From Bog-159 sp035499555 (GTDB lineage Bacteria > Acidobacteriota > Terriglobia > Bryobacterales > Bryobacteraceae), in the NCBI GenBank assembly GCA_035499555.1, contig DATJYO010000036.1, positions 1-64,000 on the forward strand: a stretch of DNA of 64,000 bases. Reading direction: 5' to 3'. Both the position numbers and the translations under genes were made by a program. Under the pieces are notes generated by a model. The model was not told where the DNA came from. It did not search any database and saw only the letters and a program-made list of their open reading frames with translations. Below are positions 52,070 to 60,322 of this stretch, in pieces; positions within the stretch are counted from its first letter, which is position 1, and the number at the start of each line of letters is the position of its first letter.

Positions 52070-52849
52070 ATGACCGGGTGGAATCCGACGCAGTACCTGA
52101 AGTTTGCCGAAGAACGCGGCCGGCCCTGCCGGGATCTGGCCGCCCGCATCGCGGTGGCGGATGTCCGGCGGGTGATCGACCTGGGATGCGGTCCGGGCAA
52201 CAGCACCGCGGTTCTGGCGGAGCGGTGGCCCGCAGCCGCGATCACCGGCCTGGACAGCTCAGCCGCGATGATCGAGCGCGCGCGGCAGGTGCACCCGGAA
52301 CACTGCTGGATTGCGGCGGATATCGCCGCGTGGGCCGCCGGCGACAGCGGTCTGTTCGACCTGGTCTTCTCCAACGCCGCGCTGCAGTGGGTCGGCGATC
52401 ACGCCCGCGTCTATCCGCAGTTGATGGCGCGCGTAGCACCGGGCGGCGCGCTGGCCGTCCAGATCCCGGGCAATATTGACGCGCTCCCGCATCGTCTGAT
52501 GCGCGATGTGGCTGCGTCGCCCGCCTGGAGCCGCTGGTTCCCGCCCGGCAAGCCGCGCGAATGGCATCACCACGAACCGGAGTTCTACTACGACGTGCTG
52601 GCCTCCACCGGCGCGCGCGTGGACCTGTGGACCACCGAGTACATGCACATCCTGCCGGACGCCGAAGGCATCGTGGAGTGGTACCGCGGCACCGGCATGC
52701 GTCCATTTCTGGAGCTTCTCGACACGGATGCGGACCGCGCGCGCTTTGCCGCGGATTACCTCGAGCGCCTGCGCCCGCACTACCAGCCACGCGCCGCCGG
52801 CGGCGTATTGTTTCCGTTCCTCCGGATCTTCGTAATCGCCTATCGCTGA
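52070..52849 (+). CDS. tam: Trans-aconitate 2-methyltransferase
   Basis: SAM-dependent methyltransferase that esterifies trans-aconitate, an inhibitor formed from cis-aconitate. The 259 residues match Tam in length and motifs: the start MTGWNPTQYLKFAEERGRP, SAM motif I VIDLGCGPGNST, LDSSAAMIERAR, and the family-specific NAALQWVGDH and the later WTTEYMHIL with VEWYRGTGMRPFL. It lies 25 nt after the receptor gene and ends exactly beside leuD, which is convergent. Its proximity to leuCD, an aconitase-family enzyme, may be chance. Confidence 0.92.
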   Translation: MTGWNPTQYLKFAEERGRPCRDLAARIAVADVRRVIDLGCGPGNSTAVLAERWPAAAITGLDSSAAMIERARQVHPEHCWIAADIAAWAAGDSGLFDLVFSNAALQWVGDHARVYPQLMARVAPGGALAVQIPGNIDALPHRLMRDVAASPAWSRWFPPGKPREWHHHEPEFYYDVLASTGARVDLWTTEYMHILPDAEGIVEWYRGTGMRPFLELLDTDADRARFAADYLERLRPHYQPRAAGGVLFPFLRIFVIAYR

Positions 52850-53446
52850 CTACCGCAATGTGTTCACCGCGGGGGCGTGTTGCGCCTCGTAGGCCGCGAT
52901 GGCGCCTTCGTTCTGCAGGATGTAACCCAGCTCGTCGACGCCTTCGAGCAGACAGTGCTTGGCGAACGGATCGATCGGGAATTCGATGCGGCGGCCATCC
53001 GGCAGTGTCAAAGACTGGCTGGCCAGGTCCAGGGTGACTTCGGCGTCCGGTTCTCCTTCGGCCAGGACGAATAACGCCGCGTGCGCATCGGCCGGCACCA
53101 CCACGGGCAGTAGCGCGTTCTTCAGCGAGTTCTGCTTGAATATGTCGGCAAACGAGGTGCTGATCACCGCGCGGAATCCGAACTGCGTCAGCGCCCACGG
53201 GGCGTGCTCGCGCGAGCTGCCGCAGCCGAAATTATCGCCGGCCAACAGGATCTGCGCTCCCCGCGCGCGCGCCTGGTTGAGAATGAAATCGGGTTTAGGA
53301 TTGCCCTGCGCATCGTAGCGCCAGTCGTTGAACAGTTGCTTGTCCAGCCCCTGCTTCGAAATAGTCTTGAGGAACCGGGCGGGGATGATCTGGTCCGTGT
53401 CGATGTTGTTGATGGGGAGCGGCACCAGGCGGCTGCGGAAGTTCAT
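52850..53446 (-). CDS. leuD: 3-isopropylmalate dehydratase small subunit
   Basis: Swivel-domain subunit that completes the LeuCD isomerase of leucine biosynthesis. The 198-residue product contains PINNIDTDQIIPARFL, the GDNFGCGSSREHAPWAL substrate loop and FADIFKQNSLKNALLP, all standard. The start ATG overlaps the leuC stop (ATGA at 53443-53446). The frame that continues upstream to 54061 is only a shadow of leuC. Confidence 0.95.
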   Translation of the reverse strand: MNFRSRLVPLPINNIDTDQIIPARFLKTISKQGLDKQLFNDWRYDAQGNPKPDFILNQARARGAQILLAGDNFGCGSSREHAPWALTQFGFRAVISTSFADIFKQNSLKNALLPVVVPADAHAALFVLAEGEPDAEVTLDLASQSLTLPDGRRIEFPIDPFAKHCLLEGVDELGYILQNEGAIAAYEAQHAPAVNTLR

Positions 53447-54846
53447 AACAGTGTCCTCACATCGGTAACCACGCCGGTCAGCGCGGCGGCCGCGGCCGTC
53501 AGCGGGCTGGCCAGGAAGGTGCGTCCGCCCTTGCCCTGGCGGCCTTCGAAGTTGCGGTTGCTGGTAGAAACGCAGTATTCGCCGGGCTGCAGTTGATCGC
53601 CGTTCATGGCGATGCACATGGAACAGCCGGGTTCGCGATAGTCGCAGCCGGCGGCGCGGAAAATCTCGGGCAGCCCTTCGGCCGCGGCCTGCGCCTTCAC
53701 CTGCTGCGACCCGGGCACCACCATCACGCGCACCTGCGGATTGACTTTGCGGCCCTTCAACAGTTCCGCCGCCGACCGCAGGTCCGAGATGCGCGAATTG
53801 GTGCAGCTTCCGATGAACACCACGTTGACGGGATGACCCAGCAGCGGTTTGCCGCCTTCCAGGTCCATATAGCGCAGCGCCTTGGCGATAGAGTCGCGCT
53901 GCAGCGGGTCGGCCACCTGCGACGGTTCCGGCAGGGGCGCCGTGATCGGCATGCCCATTCCCGGATTCGTGCCGTAGGTGATCATGGGCTCCAGCCCGCC
54001 GGCGTCGATCGAAACCGAGCAGTCGTGGGAGGCGCCTTCGTCGGTCGGCAGGCGGCGCCATCGCGCCACGGCCGCCTCCCAGTCCGCGCCCTGCGGTACG
54101 AACGGCCGCCCAGCCATATACTCGAACGTCACGTCATCGGGCGCGATCATGCCGGCCCGCGCGCCGCCCTCGATCGACATATTGCACACGGTCATGCGCT
54201 GTTCCATGGTGAGCGCGCGTATGGCGGAGCCGCGGTATTCGAAGATCGACGCCGTGCCGCCGCCAACGCCGATGCGCGAGATCAGCGCCAGGATGATGTC
54301 CTTGGCGGTGACTCCCCGGCGCAGCACGCCGTCCACCTCCACCGCGAACGTCTTCGACTTTCGCTGTAAGAGGCACTGCGTTGCCAGCACATGCTCCACT
54401 TCGCTGGTGCCGATGCCGAACGCCAGCGCCCCGAACGCGCCGTGTGTAGCGGTGTGGCTGTCGCCGCAAACCACGGTCATGCCGGGTTGGGTGAGGCCCA
54501 GCTCCGGACCGATGACGTGCACGATGCCCTGCCGCGCGGTGCTCCGCCCATAGCAGCGTATGCCGAAGTCCCGGCAATTGGTCTCGAGCTGTGCGACCTG
54601 CCGGGCGGCGATTTCGTCCACGATGGGCAGCGATAAGTCCGTAGTCGGCGTGCTGTGGTCCGTGGTAGCGACGGTCAGGTCCGGCCGGCGCACCTTCAGG
54701 CCGCGCTGGCGCAGGCCCTGGAAAGCCTGCGGCGAGGTGACTTCATGCACCAGGTGCAGATCGATATACAGCAGGGTCGGCGCGCCCGGCTGCGCGTGCA
54801 CCACGTGCGCATCCCAGAGCTTTTCAATGATCGTACGCGGGGGCAT
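53443..54846 (-). CDS. leuC: 3-isopropylmalate dehydratase large subunit
   Basis: Aconitase-family [4Fe-4S] enzyme that isomerises 2- and 3-isopropylmalate. The 467-residue protein starts MPPRTIIEKLWDAHVV and carries TVVCGDSHTATHGAFGALAFG, FIGSCTNSRISDL and EPGCSMCIAMNGD; the three Cys in SCT and CSMC are the cluster ligands. GATAAT stands 6 nt before the start and there is no Shine-Dalgarno. leuD follows in a 4-bp overlap; leuA and leuB are not in the window. The epsI gene ends 46 nt upstream on the same strand. Confidence 0.95.
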   Translation of the reverse strand: MPPRTIIEKLWDAHVVHAQPGAPTLLYIDLHLVHEVTSPQAFQGLRQRGLKVRRPDLTVATTDHSTPTTDLSLPIVDEIAARQVAQLETNCRDFGIRCYGRSTARQGIVHVIGPELGLTQPGMTVVCGDSHTATHGAFGALAFGIGTSEVEHVLATQCLLQRKSKTFAVEVDGVLRRGVTAKDIILALISRIGVGGGTASIFEYRGSAIRALTMEQRMTVCNMSIEGGARAGMIAPDDVTFEYMAGRPFVPQGADWEAAVARWRRLPTDEGASHDCSVSIDAGGLEPMITYGTNPGMGMPITAPLPEPSQVADPLQRDSIAKALRYMDLEGGKPLLGHPVNVVFIGSCTNSRISDLRSAAELLKGRKVNPQVRVMVVPGSQQVKAQAAAEGLPEIFRAAGCDYREPGCSMCIAMNGDQLQPGEYCVSTSNRNFEGRQGKGGRTFLASPLTAAAAALTGVVTDVRTLL

Positions 54847-54852
54847 TTCTCT

Positions 54853-54858
54853 ATTATC
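54853..54858 (-). promoter_or_regulatory. -10-like GATAAT before leuC
   Basis: On the minus strand GATAAT precedes the leuC ATG (54846) by 6 nt, within the 46-nt gap after epsI. It suggests leuCD can be transcribed separately from the exosortase pair as a leaderless message. Confidence 0.35.
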
Positions 54859-54892
54859 GCCGGACTGCTCCCGTAATTGGGCAGGCCGCCGG

Positions 54893-55546
54893 CTACGCGG
54901 GCAGGTAACTCTTCAAAACCGGGAACAATGTCTGCACGAACGATACGCCCAGCCGGGTGGCGGCATCCTGGTCCCGCGCGATCACCGGGATGGTGACCCG
55001 CACCAGCGCGGTGTCGCTGCGGTGGTAGCGGATGGAATCCATCACCAGCCAGAACTTGGCGGCGAACTCGCTGGCGATCACCCGCCGCTGGCTCTGATAC
55101 CAATAGAGCACCACGCTCTTTTCGTCGCCGTGCGAGACCACGTAGCGATTGATCCGGATCGGCTGCCGTTCGCCAATCACCGTGACATCCAGATCGCCGG
55201 TAGCTTCCGGCTCCCATCCCGACCCCGGCAGGCAGTTCTTCGGCGAGTGCGGCGATTGTCCCGTGCGCTGGGTCTTGAAGTAGGCGACGAACAGGTCCAC
55301 ACCCGCGCGCGATACCGGACTCTTGTACAGGCGATTGAGCAGATCGTCGGCCTTGAGTTGGTCGCGAATCTCCTGCTCGACCGGATAGTTTTCGACTTCC
55401 TCCCAGTTCTGCAGGTGCGCCGGGAAGCGGTCCAGGGGCGGGCCGTCCGGGATCTTCTCGCCGCGGGAAGCCGCGTAGAACAGAGCCGCCTGGACGATCA
55501 GCACCAGCGTCAGAACCGCCACATACTTGTTACGCAGCCAACTCAT
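54893..55546 (-). CDS. epsI: Exosortase-associated EpsI family protein
   Basis: 217 residues with one N-terminal membrane anchor (YVAVLTLVLIVQAALFYA) and a periplasmic EpsI domain. The family pattern is clear: FPAHLQNWEEVENYPV, then SPKNCLPGSGWEPEA with the invariant C-L-P-G-x-G-W, and VVLYWYQSQRRVIASEF. EpsI proteins work with exosortases, either fused to or beside them, in surface protein sorting and exopolysaccharide secretion. It begins 6 nt after the exosortase stop. Confidence 0.88.
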   Translation of the reverse strand: MSWLRNKYVAVLTLVLIVQAALFYAASRGEKIPDGPPLDRFPAHLQNWEEVENYPVEQEIRDQLKADDLLNRLYKSPVSRAGVDLFVAYFKTQRTGQSPHSPKNCLPGSGWEPEATGDLDVTVIGERQPIRINRYVVSHGDEKSVVLYWYQSQRRVIASEFAAKFWLVMDSIRYHRSDTALVRVTIPVIARDQDAATRLGVSFVQTLFPVLKSYLPA

Positions 55547-55552
55547 CGTTCG

Positions 55553-56428
55553 TCACCTGGCGCCGAAACGGCGGACCCCCCAATTCACGATCTGGTGCAG
55601 CACCACCAGGATGGTCAGCGCGACCATGAAAATCACCCATCCGGAGGCCGTGTGAAAAAAGCCTTCGGCGTATTCGGGCTTGTACTCCGTCAGGATGCCG
55701 GTCAACGTGACTCGGCTGGCGTTCGCCACGATGGCGATGGGAATGGTGGCGGCGAAGAGCAGCACCCGCATCCAGCGCTTGTTCTCGAAGAAGTATCCGT
55801 AGACCAGCGAGAGGAACGTCAGCGACAGCAGGGAGCGGATGCCGCTGCAAGCTTCCACTACCGACAGCTTCTGTTCGGCGAGTTCCAGCACATTGCCTTC
55901 GCGCAGAACCGGGATCTGCATCAGGCTGAGCGCGTCGGTGGAAACGCGGCTGGCCAGCAGTTGCAACGGGAACGTGATGCTGTTGTACACCACCGTGGGA
56001 ATCGGGATCATGAAAAACAGCAGGAACAGCGGGAACGCCAGCGCCCGCAGCCAGGCCGTCCCGCACAACAGCAGGATGATGCCGATAATCGAAATGACGA
56101 AGGCGGTGCGCGCCAGGAACAGTTCCGCGCCCAGCGTGGCGATGTACAACTGCAGCCCCGCGTACAATACAACGGCCAGGCCGCGCCAGTCGAACGTCAT
56201 CGGCAGCGCCCGCAACCGGTCCCGCTTCTGCCAGGCGATGAAGCCGGCCACGATAGGCACAAAAAAGCCGTGGCCCATGTCCGGGTCGGTGTTCCATTGC
56301 AACACCAGCCGCCACAGCACGGGCGCGTAGCAGGCCAGGAGCAGTGCCGCGAACCAGACCCAGACGGGCAAGGGCAGACTGCCGGTACGCGAGTCCATCT
56401 GAAGGGGCGGCGGGTGCGTGCCCTGCAT
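55553..56428 (-). CDS. xrt: Exosortase (membrane cysteine transpeptidase)
   Basis: 291 residues with about eight transmembrane helices. The catalytic residues of the exosortase family are all present: Cys194 in VVEACSGIRSLLSL, Arg239 in VANASRVTLTG and His259 in GFFHTASGWVIF. Exosortases cleave the C-terminal PEP-CTERM sorting tag and transfer the protein to the cell surface. The ATG at 56428 is preceded by TATCAT at 8 nt; an ATG at 56398 is an alternative. The epsI gene follows; no PEP-CTERM protein is encoded in this window. Confidence 0.92.
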   Translation of the reverse strand: MQGTHPPPLQMDSRTGSLPLPVWVWFAALLLACYAPVLWRLVLQWNTDPDMGHGFFVPIVAGFIAWQKRDRLRALPMTFDWRGLAVVLYAGLQLYIATLGAELFLARTAFVISIIGIILLLCGTAWLRALAFPLFLLFFMIPIPTVVYNSITFPLQLLASRVSTDALSLMQIPVLREGNVLELAEQKLSVVEACSGIRSLLSLTFLSLVYGYFFENKRWMRVLLFAATIPIAIVANASRVTLTGILTEYKPEYAEGFFHTASGWVIFMVALTILVVLHQIVNWGVRRFGAR

Positions 56429-56436
56429 CTTCCGTT

Positions 56437-56442
56437 ATGATA
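56437..56442 (-). promoter_or_regulatory. -10-like TATCAT before the exosortase gene
   Basis: On the minus strand TATCAT is 8 nt from the ATG at 56428. No good -35 or Shine-Dalgarno is seen. Confidence 0.35.
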
Positions 56443-56514
56443 CACGTTAGGTAACGCGAAGAGTGATGCTTGTGCCGTTCCGTACCGTGGCGGCCATTGG
56501 GTAGGCCAGGCATC

Positions 56515-56544
56515 TTGAAAAAGGGACCTGCTGACTGCTAGAAA
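56515..56544 (+). promoter_or_regulatory. Candidate promoter of the hybrid histidine kinase gene
   Basis: TTGAAA (56515-56520) and TAGAAA (56539-56544) with an 18-nt spacer; the -10 ends 7 nt before the ATG at 56552, so the message would be leaderless. Both hexamers are close to the sigma-70 consensus. Confidence 0.5.
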
Positions 56545-56551
56545 TACGAAA

Positions 56552-58108
56552 ATGCTGATACCGTTACGGGTGCTTATCATCTCGGACCGGGAAAGCGACG
56601 CGGCACAGTTCATCGAAGAGCTGCGGCAAAGCGATTACGTCCCGTCTTATGAGCGCGTGGCCACGGCAAAAGGCTTCCGCCAGGCGTTATCGCAGAAATG
56701 GGAGCTGATCCTCGCCTCTTACGAGAACGCGCGCATGGGGCTCCTGCCGGCCCTGGAGGCCCTGCACGAGAGCGCCGAGGACATTCCGTTCATCGCCATC
56801 TCCGGACCGGTGAGCGAGGAGTCCGTCCTGGCGGTGCTGAAGGCCGGCGCGGCGGCGTATATCTCGCGCGAACAGTTATCGCGCCTGGGAGTCATGGTGG
56901 GGCGCGAGATGAGCCAGGCGGAAGGGCGGCGCGAGCGAAACCGGCTGGAGCAGCAGTTCCGGCAGGCCCAGAAGATGGAAGCCGTCGGCCGGCTGGCCGG
57001 CGGGGTGGCGCACGACTTCAACAATCTGCTGACCATCATCACCGGCTACGCCGATCTGCTGCTGGCTGGCCGCGATCTGCAGCCGCAGCAGCGCACACCG
57101 CTCGAGGAGATCCGGCGCGCGGCCGAGCGCGGTGGCGCGCTGACCCACCAACTGCTGGCCTTCAGCCGCCGCCAGCCGTTCGCGCCGCGCATGGTGCAAC
57201 TGAACACGCTGATCGTCAACATGGAGAAGATGCTCTCCCGGCTGATCGGCGAGGATATCGAGTTGATCACCGTGCCCGCCGCCGAGCCGGCCCTGGTGCG
57301 AACCGATCCCGGACAGATCGAGCAGGTCATCATGAACGTGGTGGTGAATGGACGCGATGCCATGCCGGGCGGCGGCAAGCTGGTCATCGAAACGGCCAAC
57401 GCGGAGGTGGACGCGAGCTATTCCGGATCGAACGTGGACCTGCGGCCCGGCTCCTACATCACCCTGGCTATCAGCGACACCGGCATGGGGATGGATTCGG
57501 AGACCACCACGCACCTGTTCGAGCCGTTCTTCACTACCAAAGCACCTGGCAAAGGTACCGGCCTGGGGCTGGCCACGGCGTACGGCATCGTGAAGCAGAG
57601 CGGCGGCGCCATCTCGATCTACAGCGAGCCGGGCCGCGGTACCACCGTGAAGATCTATCTGCCTTCGGCCGAGGCCAAAGCATCGGCGGCCCCCTCCGAG
57701 CCACAGCCGTCCGAGTCTTTGGGCGGTACGGAGACCATCCTCGTGTTGGAGGACGAGGCCCGCGTGCGCAAGCTGATCTGCGAGGTGCTGAGCGGCCGCG
57801 GATATCACGTGCTGGAGGCCGTGCGCGGCGACGAAGCCATACGCATCGCCGCGGAGCACCAGGGCCGCATACACATCGTGGTGGCGGATGTGGTCATGCC
57901 GGAAATGAGCGGACCCCAGGCGCTGGAGCAGATCCGCGCGCTGCACCCGAACGTGAAGGTGCTGTTCATGTCGGGTTACACCGACGAAGCCATCGTACAC
58001 CACGGCATCCTCGAATCCGGTGCGCCCTTCCTGCAGAAACCGTTCTTGCCGGACGCGCTGGCGCGTAAGGTGCGGGAAGTGCTGAACTCACAGGCGCAGG
58101 CGGGGTAG
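56552..58108 (+). CDS. Hybrid sensor histidine kinase with N-terminal pseudo-receiver and C-terminal receiver
   Basis: 518 residues, soluble. Residues about 1-120 form a receiver-like fold whose phosphoacceptor site is altered (LILASYENA, where S-D-Y-x-x-P is usual). A coiled linker leads to the HisKA box GRLAGGVAHDFNNLL with His154, and the ATPase domain shows NVVVNGRDAMPGGG (N box), DTGMGM and KGTGLGLATAYGIVKQSGG. The C-terminal receiver has Asp446 in VVADVVMPEMSG and the Lys in LQKPFLP. There is no membrane segment, so the stimulus is cytoplasmic or partner-borne. Divergent from the exosortase gene, 123 bp apart, which hints at but does not prove shared regulation. Confidence 0.92.
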   Translation: MLIPLRVLIISDRESDAAQFIEELRQSDYVPSYERVATAKGFRQALSQKWELILASYENARMGLLPALEALHESAEDIPFIAISGPVSEESVLAVLKAGAAAYISREQLSRLGVMVGREMSQAEGRRERNRLEQQFRQAQKMEAVGRLAGGVAHDFNNLLTIITGYADLLLAGRDLQPQQRTPLEEIRRAAERGGALTHQLLAFSRRQPFAPRMVQLNTLIVNMEKMLSRLIGEDIELITVPAAEPALVRTDPGQIEQVIMNVVVNGRDAMPGGGKLVIETANAEVDASYSGSNVDLRPGSYITLAISDTGMGMDSETTTHLFEPFFTTKAPGKGTGLGLATAYGIVKQSGGAISIYSEPGRGTTVKIYLPSAEAKASAAPSEPQPSESLGGTETILVLEDEARVRKLICEVLSGRGYHVLEAVRGDEAIRIAAEHQGRIHIVVADVVMPEMSGPQALEQIRALHPNVKVLFMSGYTDEAIVHHGILESGAPFLQKPFLPDALARKVREVLNSQAQAG

Positions 58109-58123
58109 GGCGCAAAAACGGTT

Positions 58124-59278
58124 TCAGGCGTCCCGCAGCAGGTACAGCAGCGCGCCCATCAATACCGCCAGCAGGGAATCGGTGACTTCCGGCGTCCGGC
58201 CCGGCAGATAGATCTGCACCAGCTCCAGCAGGAACAGAATTCCGGCGGCTGTGGCCGTAGTCAACCACAGACGGAATCCGGCGGCGCGCCATAACCAGAT
58301 CGCCGCGCCGTACCAGAAGCTCTTGCGGAACAGAACTACAAAGCCGAACTGCCAGTCCGCGCGGAAGTAGCCGCGGAAGGGTACCCAGTTGAAGGCCCCC
58401 GCCGCCTGAAAATGGAAGGGCGCGAGTTCCTCTAGAATTATGGCTCCGGCCAATAGCGCCGGCGCCGCGCGGCGGACGGCGTGCCGCGGCGCGCCCAGCC
58501 AAACCACGTAGGCGGCGGCCGCGCCTACGATGTCCGGCCAGCCCAGCGTGCGGCTGGCGATCAGCAAGCGGGCGGGCACCAGCATCAGCAACAGGGTCAG
58601 CCAGCCGGTTCTGGCCTTGAAGACGCTTTCGAGCAGGCAGGCCACCGCCAGCCATTCGGCGAAGACGATCAGCGTGTCCGCGGGCGAAATGGACGCGTGC
58701 TCCAGCGCCGTGATGCGGCGAAACAGGGTCGTGCGTCCCCAGGATGGAAACAGGGGGAAGACCTGGTAGCCGAGCCAGCAGCACAACAGCAGCAGGCCGC
58801 CGGTCGGGCGCAGCAGCGAAGACCCGTGATGCCGCCACCAGAATCGGTCGAAGGCCCGCCGGTACAGCGCGCCCGCCACCGTGCCCACCGCCGCGCCAGC
58901 CACGTTCGACGCTACGTCGGAGAGGCTGCACAGCCGGGAATCGTCGTACAACTGCAGAAGCTCGATGGAGGACGAAAGCAGCAGGGCCAGGGCCAGCGGG
59001 AAACCCACCCGCGCCAGGACCGGCGCCCGGCGGGTTACTGCCAGGTAGGCGAAGATGCCCAGCGGCGCATACAGCGCGGTGTTCACCGCCACGTCCCACA
59101 CCACGTAACGGTCCAGCGTCCGGGGCCAGGAATGCAGCAGGATCCATAGCGGGCCGGGGAAGTAATGGCGCACGTGGAATTGCCAGGGGTAAAGCGAACC
59201 GTACAGGATCAGGGCGATCACGATCGCCAATACCCGGCGGTGCGGCGCGGTCGCGTCGCCGGCCGCCGGTGGGCTCAT
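58124..59278 (-). CDS. VanZ-family membrane protein (two VanZ-like repeats)
   Basis: 384 residues from the ATG at 59278, which overlaps the galT stop (ATGA). The protein is polytopic and contains two VanZ-like units: one at about 20-140 (YGSLYPWQF, NTALYAPLGIFAYLAV, SSSIELLQLY, SLSDVASNVAGAAVG) and one at about 260-384 (VPFRGYFRADWQ, LFLLELVQIYLPGRTPEVTD). VanZ gives low-level teicoplanin resistance in enterococci, but the family is broad and its biochemical role is unclear. Upstream frame to 59353 is a shadow of galT. Confidence 0.85.
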   Translation of the reverse strand: MSPPAAGDATAPHRRVLAIVIALILYGSLYPWQFHVRHYFPGPLWILLHSWPRTLDRYVVWDVAVNTALYAPLGIFAYLAVTRRAPVLARVGFPLALALLLSSSIELLQLYDDSRLCSLSDVASNVAGAAVGTVAGALYRRAFDRFWWRHHGSSLLRPTGGLLLLCCWLGYQVFPLFPSWGRTTLFRRITALEHASISPADTLIVFAEWLAVACLLESVFKARTGWLTLLLMLVPARLLIASRTLGWPDIVGAAAAYVVWLGAPRHAVRRAAPALLAGAIILEELAPFHFQAAGAFNWVPFRGYFRADWQFGFVVLFRKSFWYGAAIWLWRAAGFRLWLTTATAAGILFLLELVQIYLPGRTPEVTDSLLAVLMGALLYLLRDA

Positions 59279-60276
59279 GCCAGCCCCGATTCCCGCAGGA
59301 ATTTCGCGGACTCCTCCGGCGGCGTGGGGTTGATATAGAATCCGGTGCCCCACTCGAACCCCGCCACCTTGGTCAGTTTGGGGATCACTTCGACGTGCCA
59401 GTGATAATGCGCCAGGTGGTTTTCCTGCAGCGGCGCGCTGTGAAAGATGAAGTTGAAAGGCGGATGCTCCAGTACCTTATCGATTTTGCGCAGGGTGGTG
59501 CGCAGGGCCGAGGCCAGACTCTGCAGCGTGCCCTCCTGGGTGTTCTCAAAGTGAGACTCATGCCGTTTGGGCACGATCCAGGTCTCAAACGGAAAACGTG
59601 GCGCCCAGGGCTGGAGCACCAGCAGTTTGTCCGTCTCGCCAACCACGCGCACACCCGCGGAGGTCTCCTGGCGCAGAATGTCGCAATAGACGCAACGCTC
59701 CTTGAAATCGAAGTAGAGTTTGGCGCCGTCTATCTCCTCTTTGACCCGCTTGGGGATCACCGGCAGCGCAATCAGTTGGCAGTGCGGATGTTCCAGCGTG
59801 GCGCCGGTCGCCTCCCCGTGATTCTTGAACAGAATGATGTAGCGAAAGCGGATATCTTTGCGGAGATCGTTCACCCGATCGCGGAACGCGCGCAGCACCT
59901 CTCCGATCTGATGATCGGTCATCTGGGCCATGGTCATCGTGTGGTCCGGGCTTTCGATGATGACTTCGTGCGCGCCGATGCCGTTCATCTTGTCGTACAT
60001 GCCTTCGCCCTGGCGGTTCAATTCGCCCTCGATGCCCAGCGCCGGGAACTTGTTGGGCACTACCCGCACGCTCCAGCCCGGCTGGTTGGGCCCCCCGCCC
60101 GGGCGGTAGGCCAAGACCTCGGGCGGGGTCTTCTGCTCGTTCCCGTAACAGAAAGGGCAGGGCCGCGGTACGGCGGGTGGAACCGGTTCGCGGATGAAAT
60201 CGGAAGGGCGGCGTGCGCGATCGGTGGAGATGATTACCCAGCGGCCCGTGATCGGGTCCTTACGTAATTCCGGCAA
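59275..60276 (-). CDS. galT: Galactose-1-phosphate uridylyltransferase
   Basis: Leloir-pathway enzyme exchanging UMP between UDP-glucose and galactose-1-phosphate. The 333-residue protein begins MPELRKDPITGRWVIISTDR, has the zinc-site pair CPFC (40-43), and the active-site triad ATLEHPHCQLIA with the nucleophile His165. The second HIT-like domain includes FPFETWIVPKRHESHF and AHYHWHVEVIPK. Length and motifs fit the GalT/ADP-glucose-type group, so a related nucleotide-sugar specificity is possible. It lies between yraN and the VanZ gene in one minus-strand unit. Confidence 0.92.
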   Translation of the reverse strand: MPELRKDPITGRWVIISTDRARRPSDFIREPVPPAVPRPCPFCYGNEQKTPPEVLAYRPGGGPNQPGWSVRVVPNKFPALGIEGELNRQGEGMYDKMNGIGAHEVIIESPDHTMTMAQMTDHQIGEVLRAFRDRVNDLRKDIRFRYIILFKNHGEATGATLEHPHCQLIALPVIPKRVKEEIDGAKLYFDFKERCVYCDILRQETSAGVRVVGETDKLLVLQPWAPRFPFETWIVPKRHESHFENTQEGTLQSLASALRTTLRKIDKVLEHPPFNFIFHSAPLQENHLAHYHWHVEVIPKLTKVAGFEWGTGFYINPTPPEESAKFLRESGLA

Positions 60277-60322
60277 TGTTCAAAGGCCTCCGCAATAGGA
60301 AACACCAGACGCGGAGACCGTA

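Noticed and set aside
52070..54846. tam and leuCD as a functional aconitate-related unit
   Set aside because: They are convergent, not co-transcribed, and leuCD is a normal leucine-synthesis pair; shared chemistry is probably coincidence.
54560..56440. 626-residue plus-strand frame across leuC, epsI and exosortase
   Set aside because: Spans three recognised minus-strand genes and reads as low-complexity Gln/Arg/His-rich sequence, typical of antisense GC-rich frames.
58744..60267. 507-residue plus-strand frame opposite VanZ and galT
   Set aside because: Antisense shadow; the minus strand holds galT with its active-site HPH and a VanZ protein.
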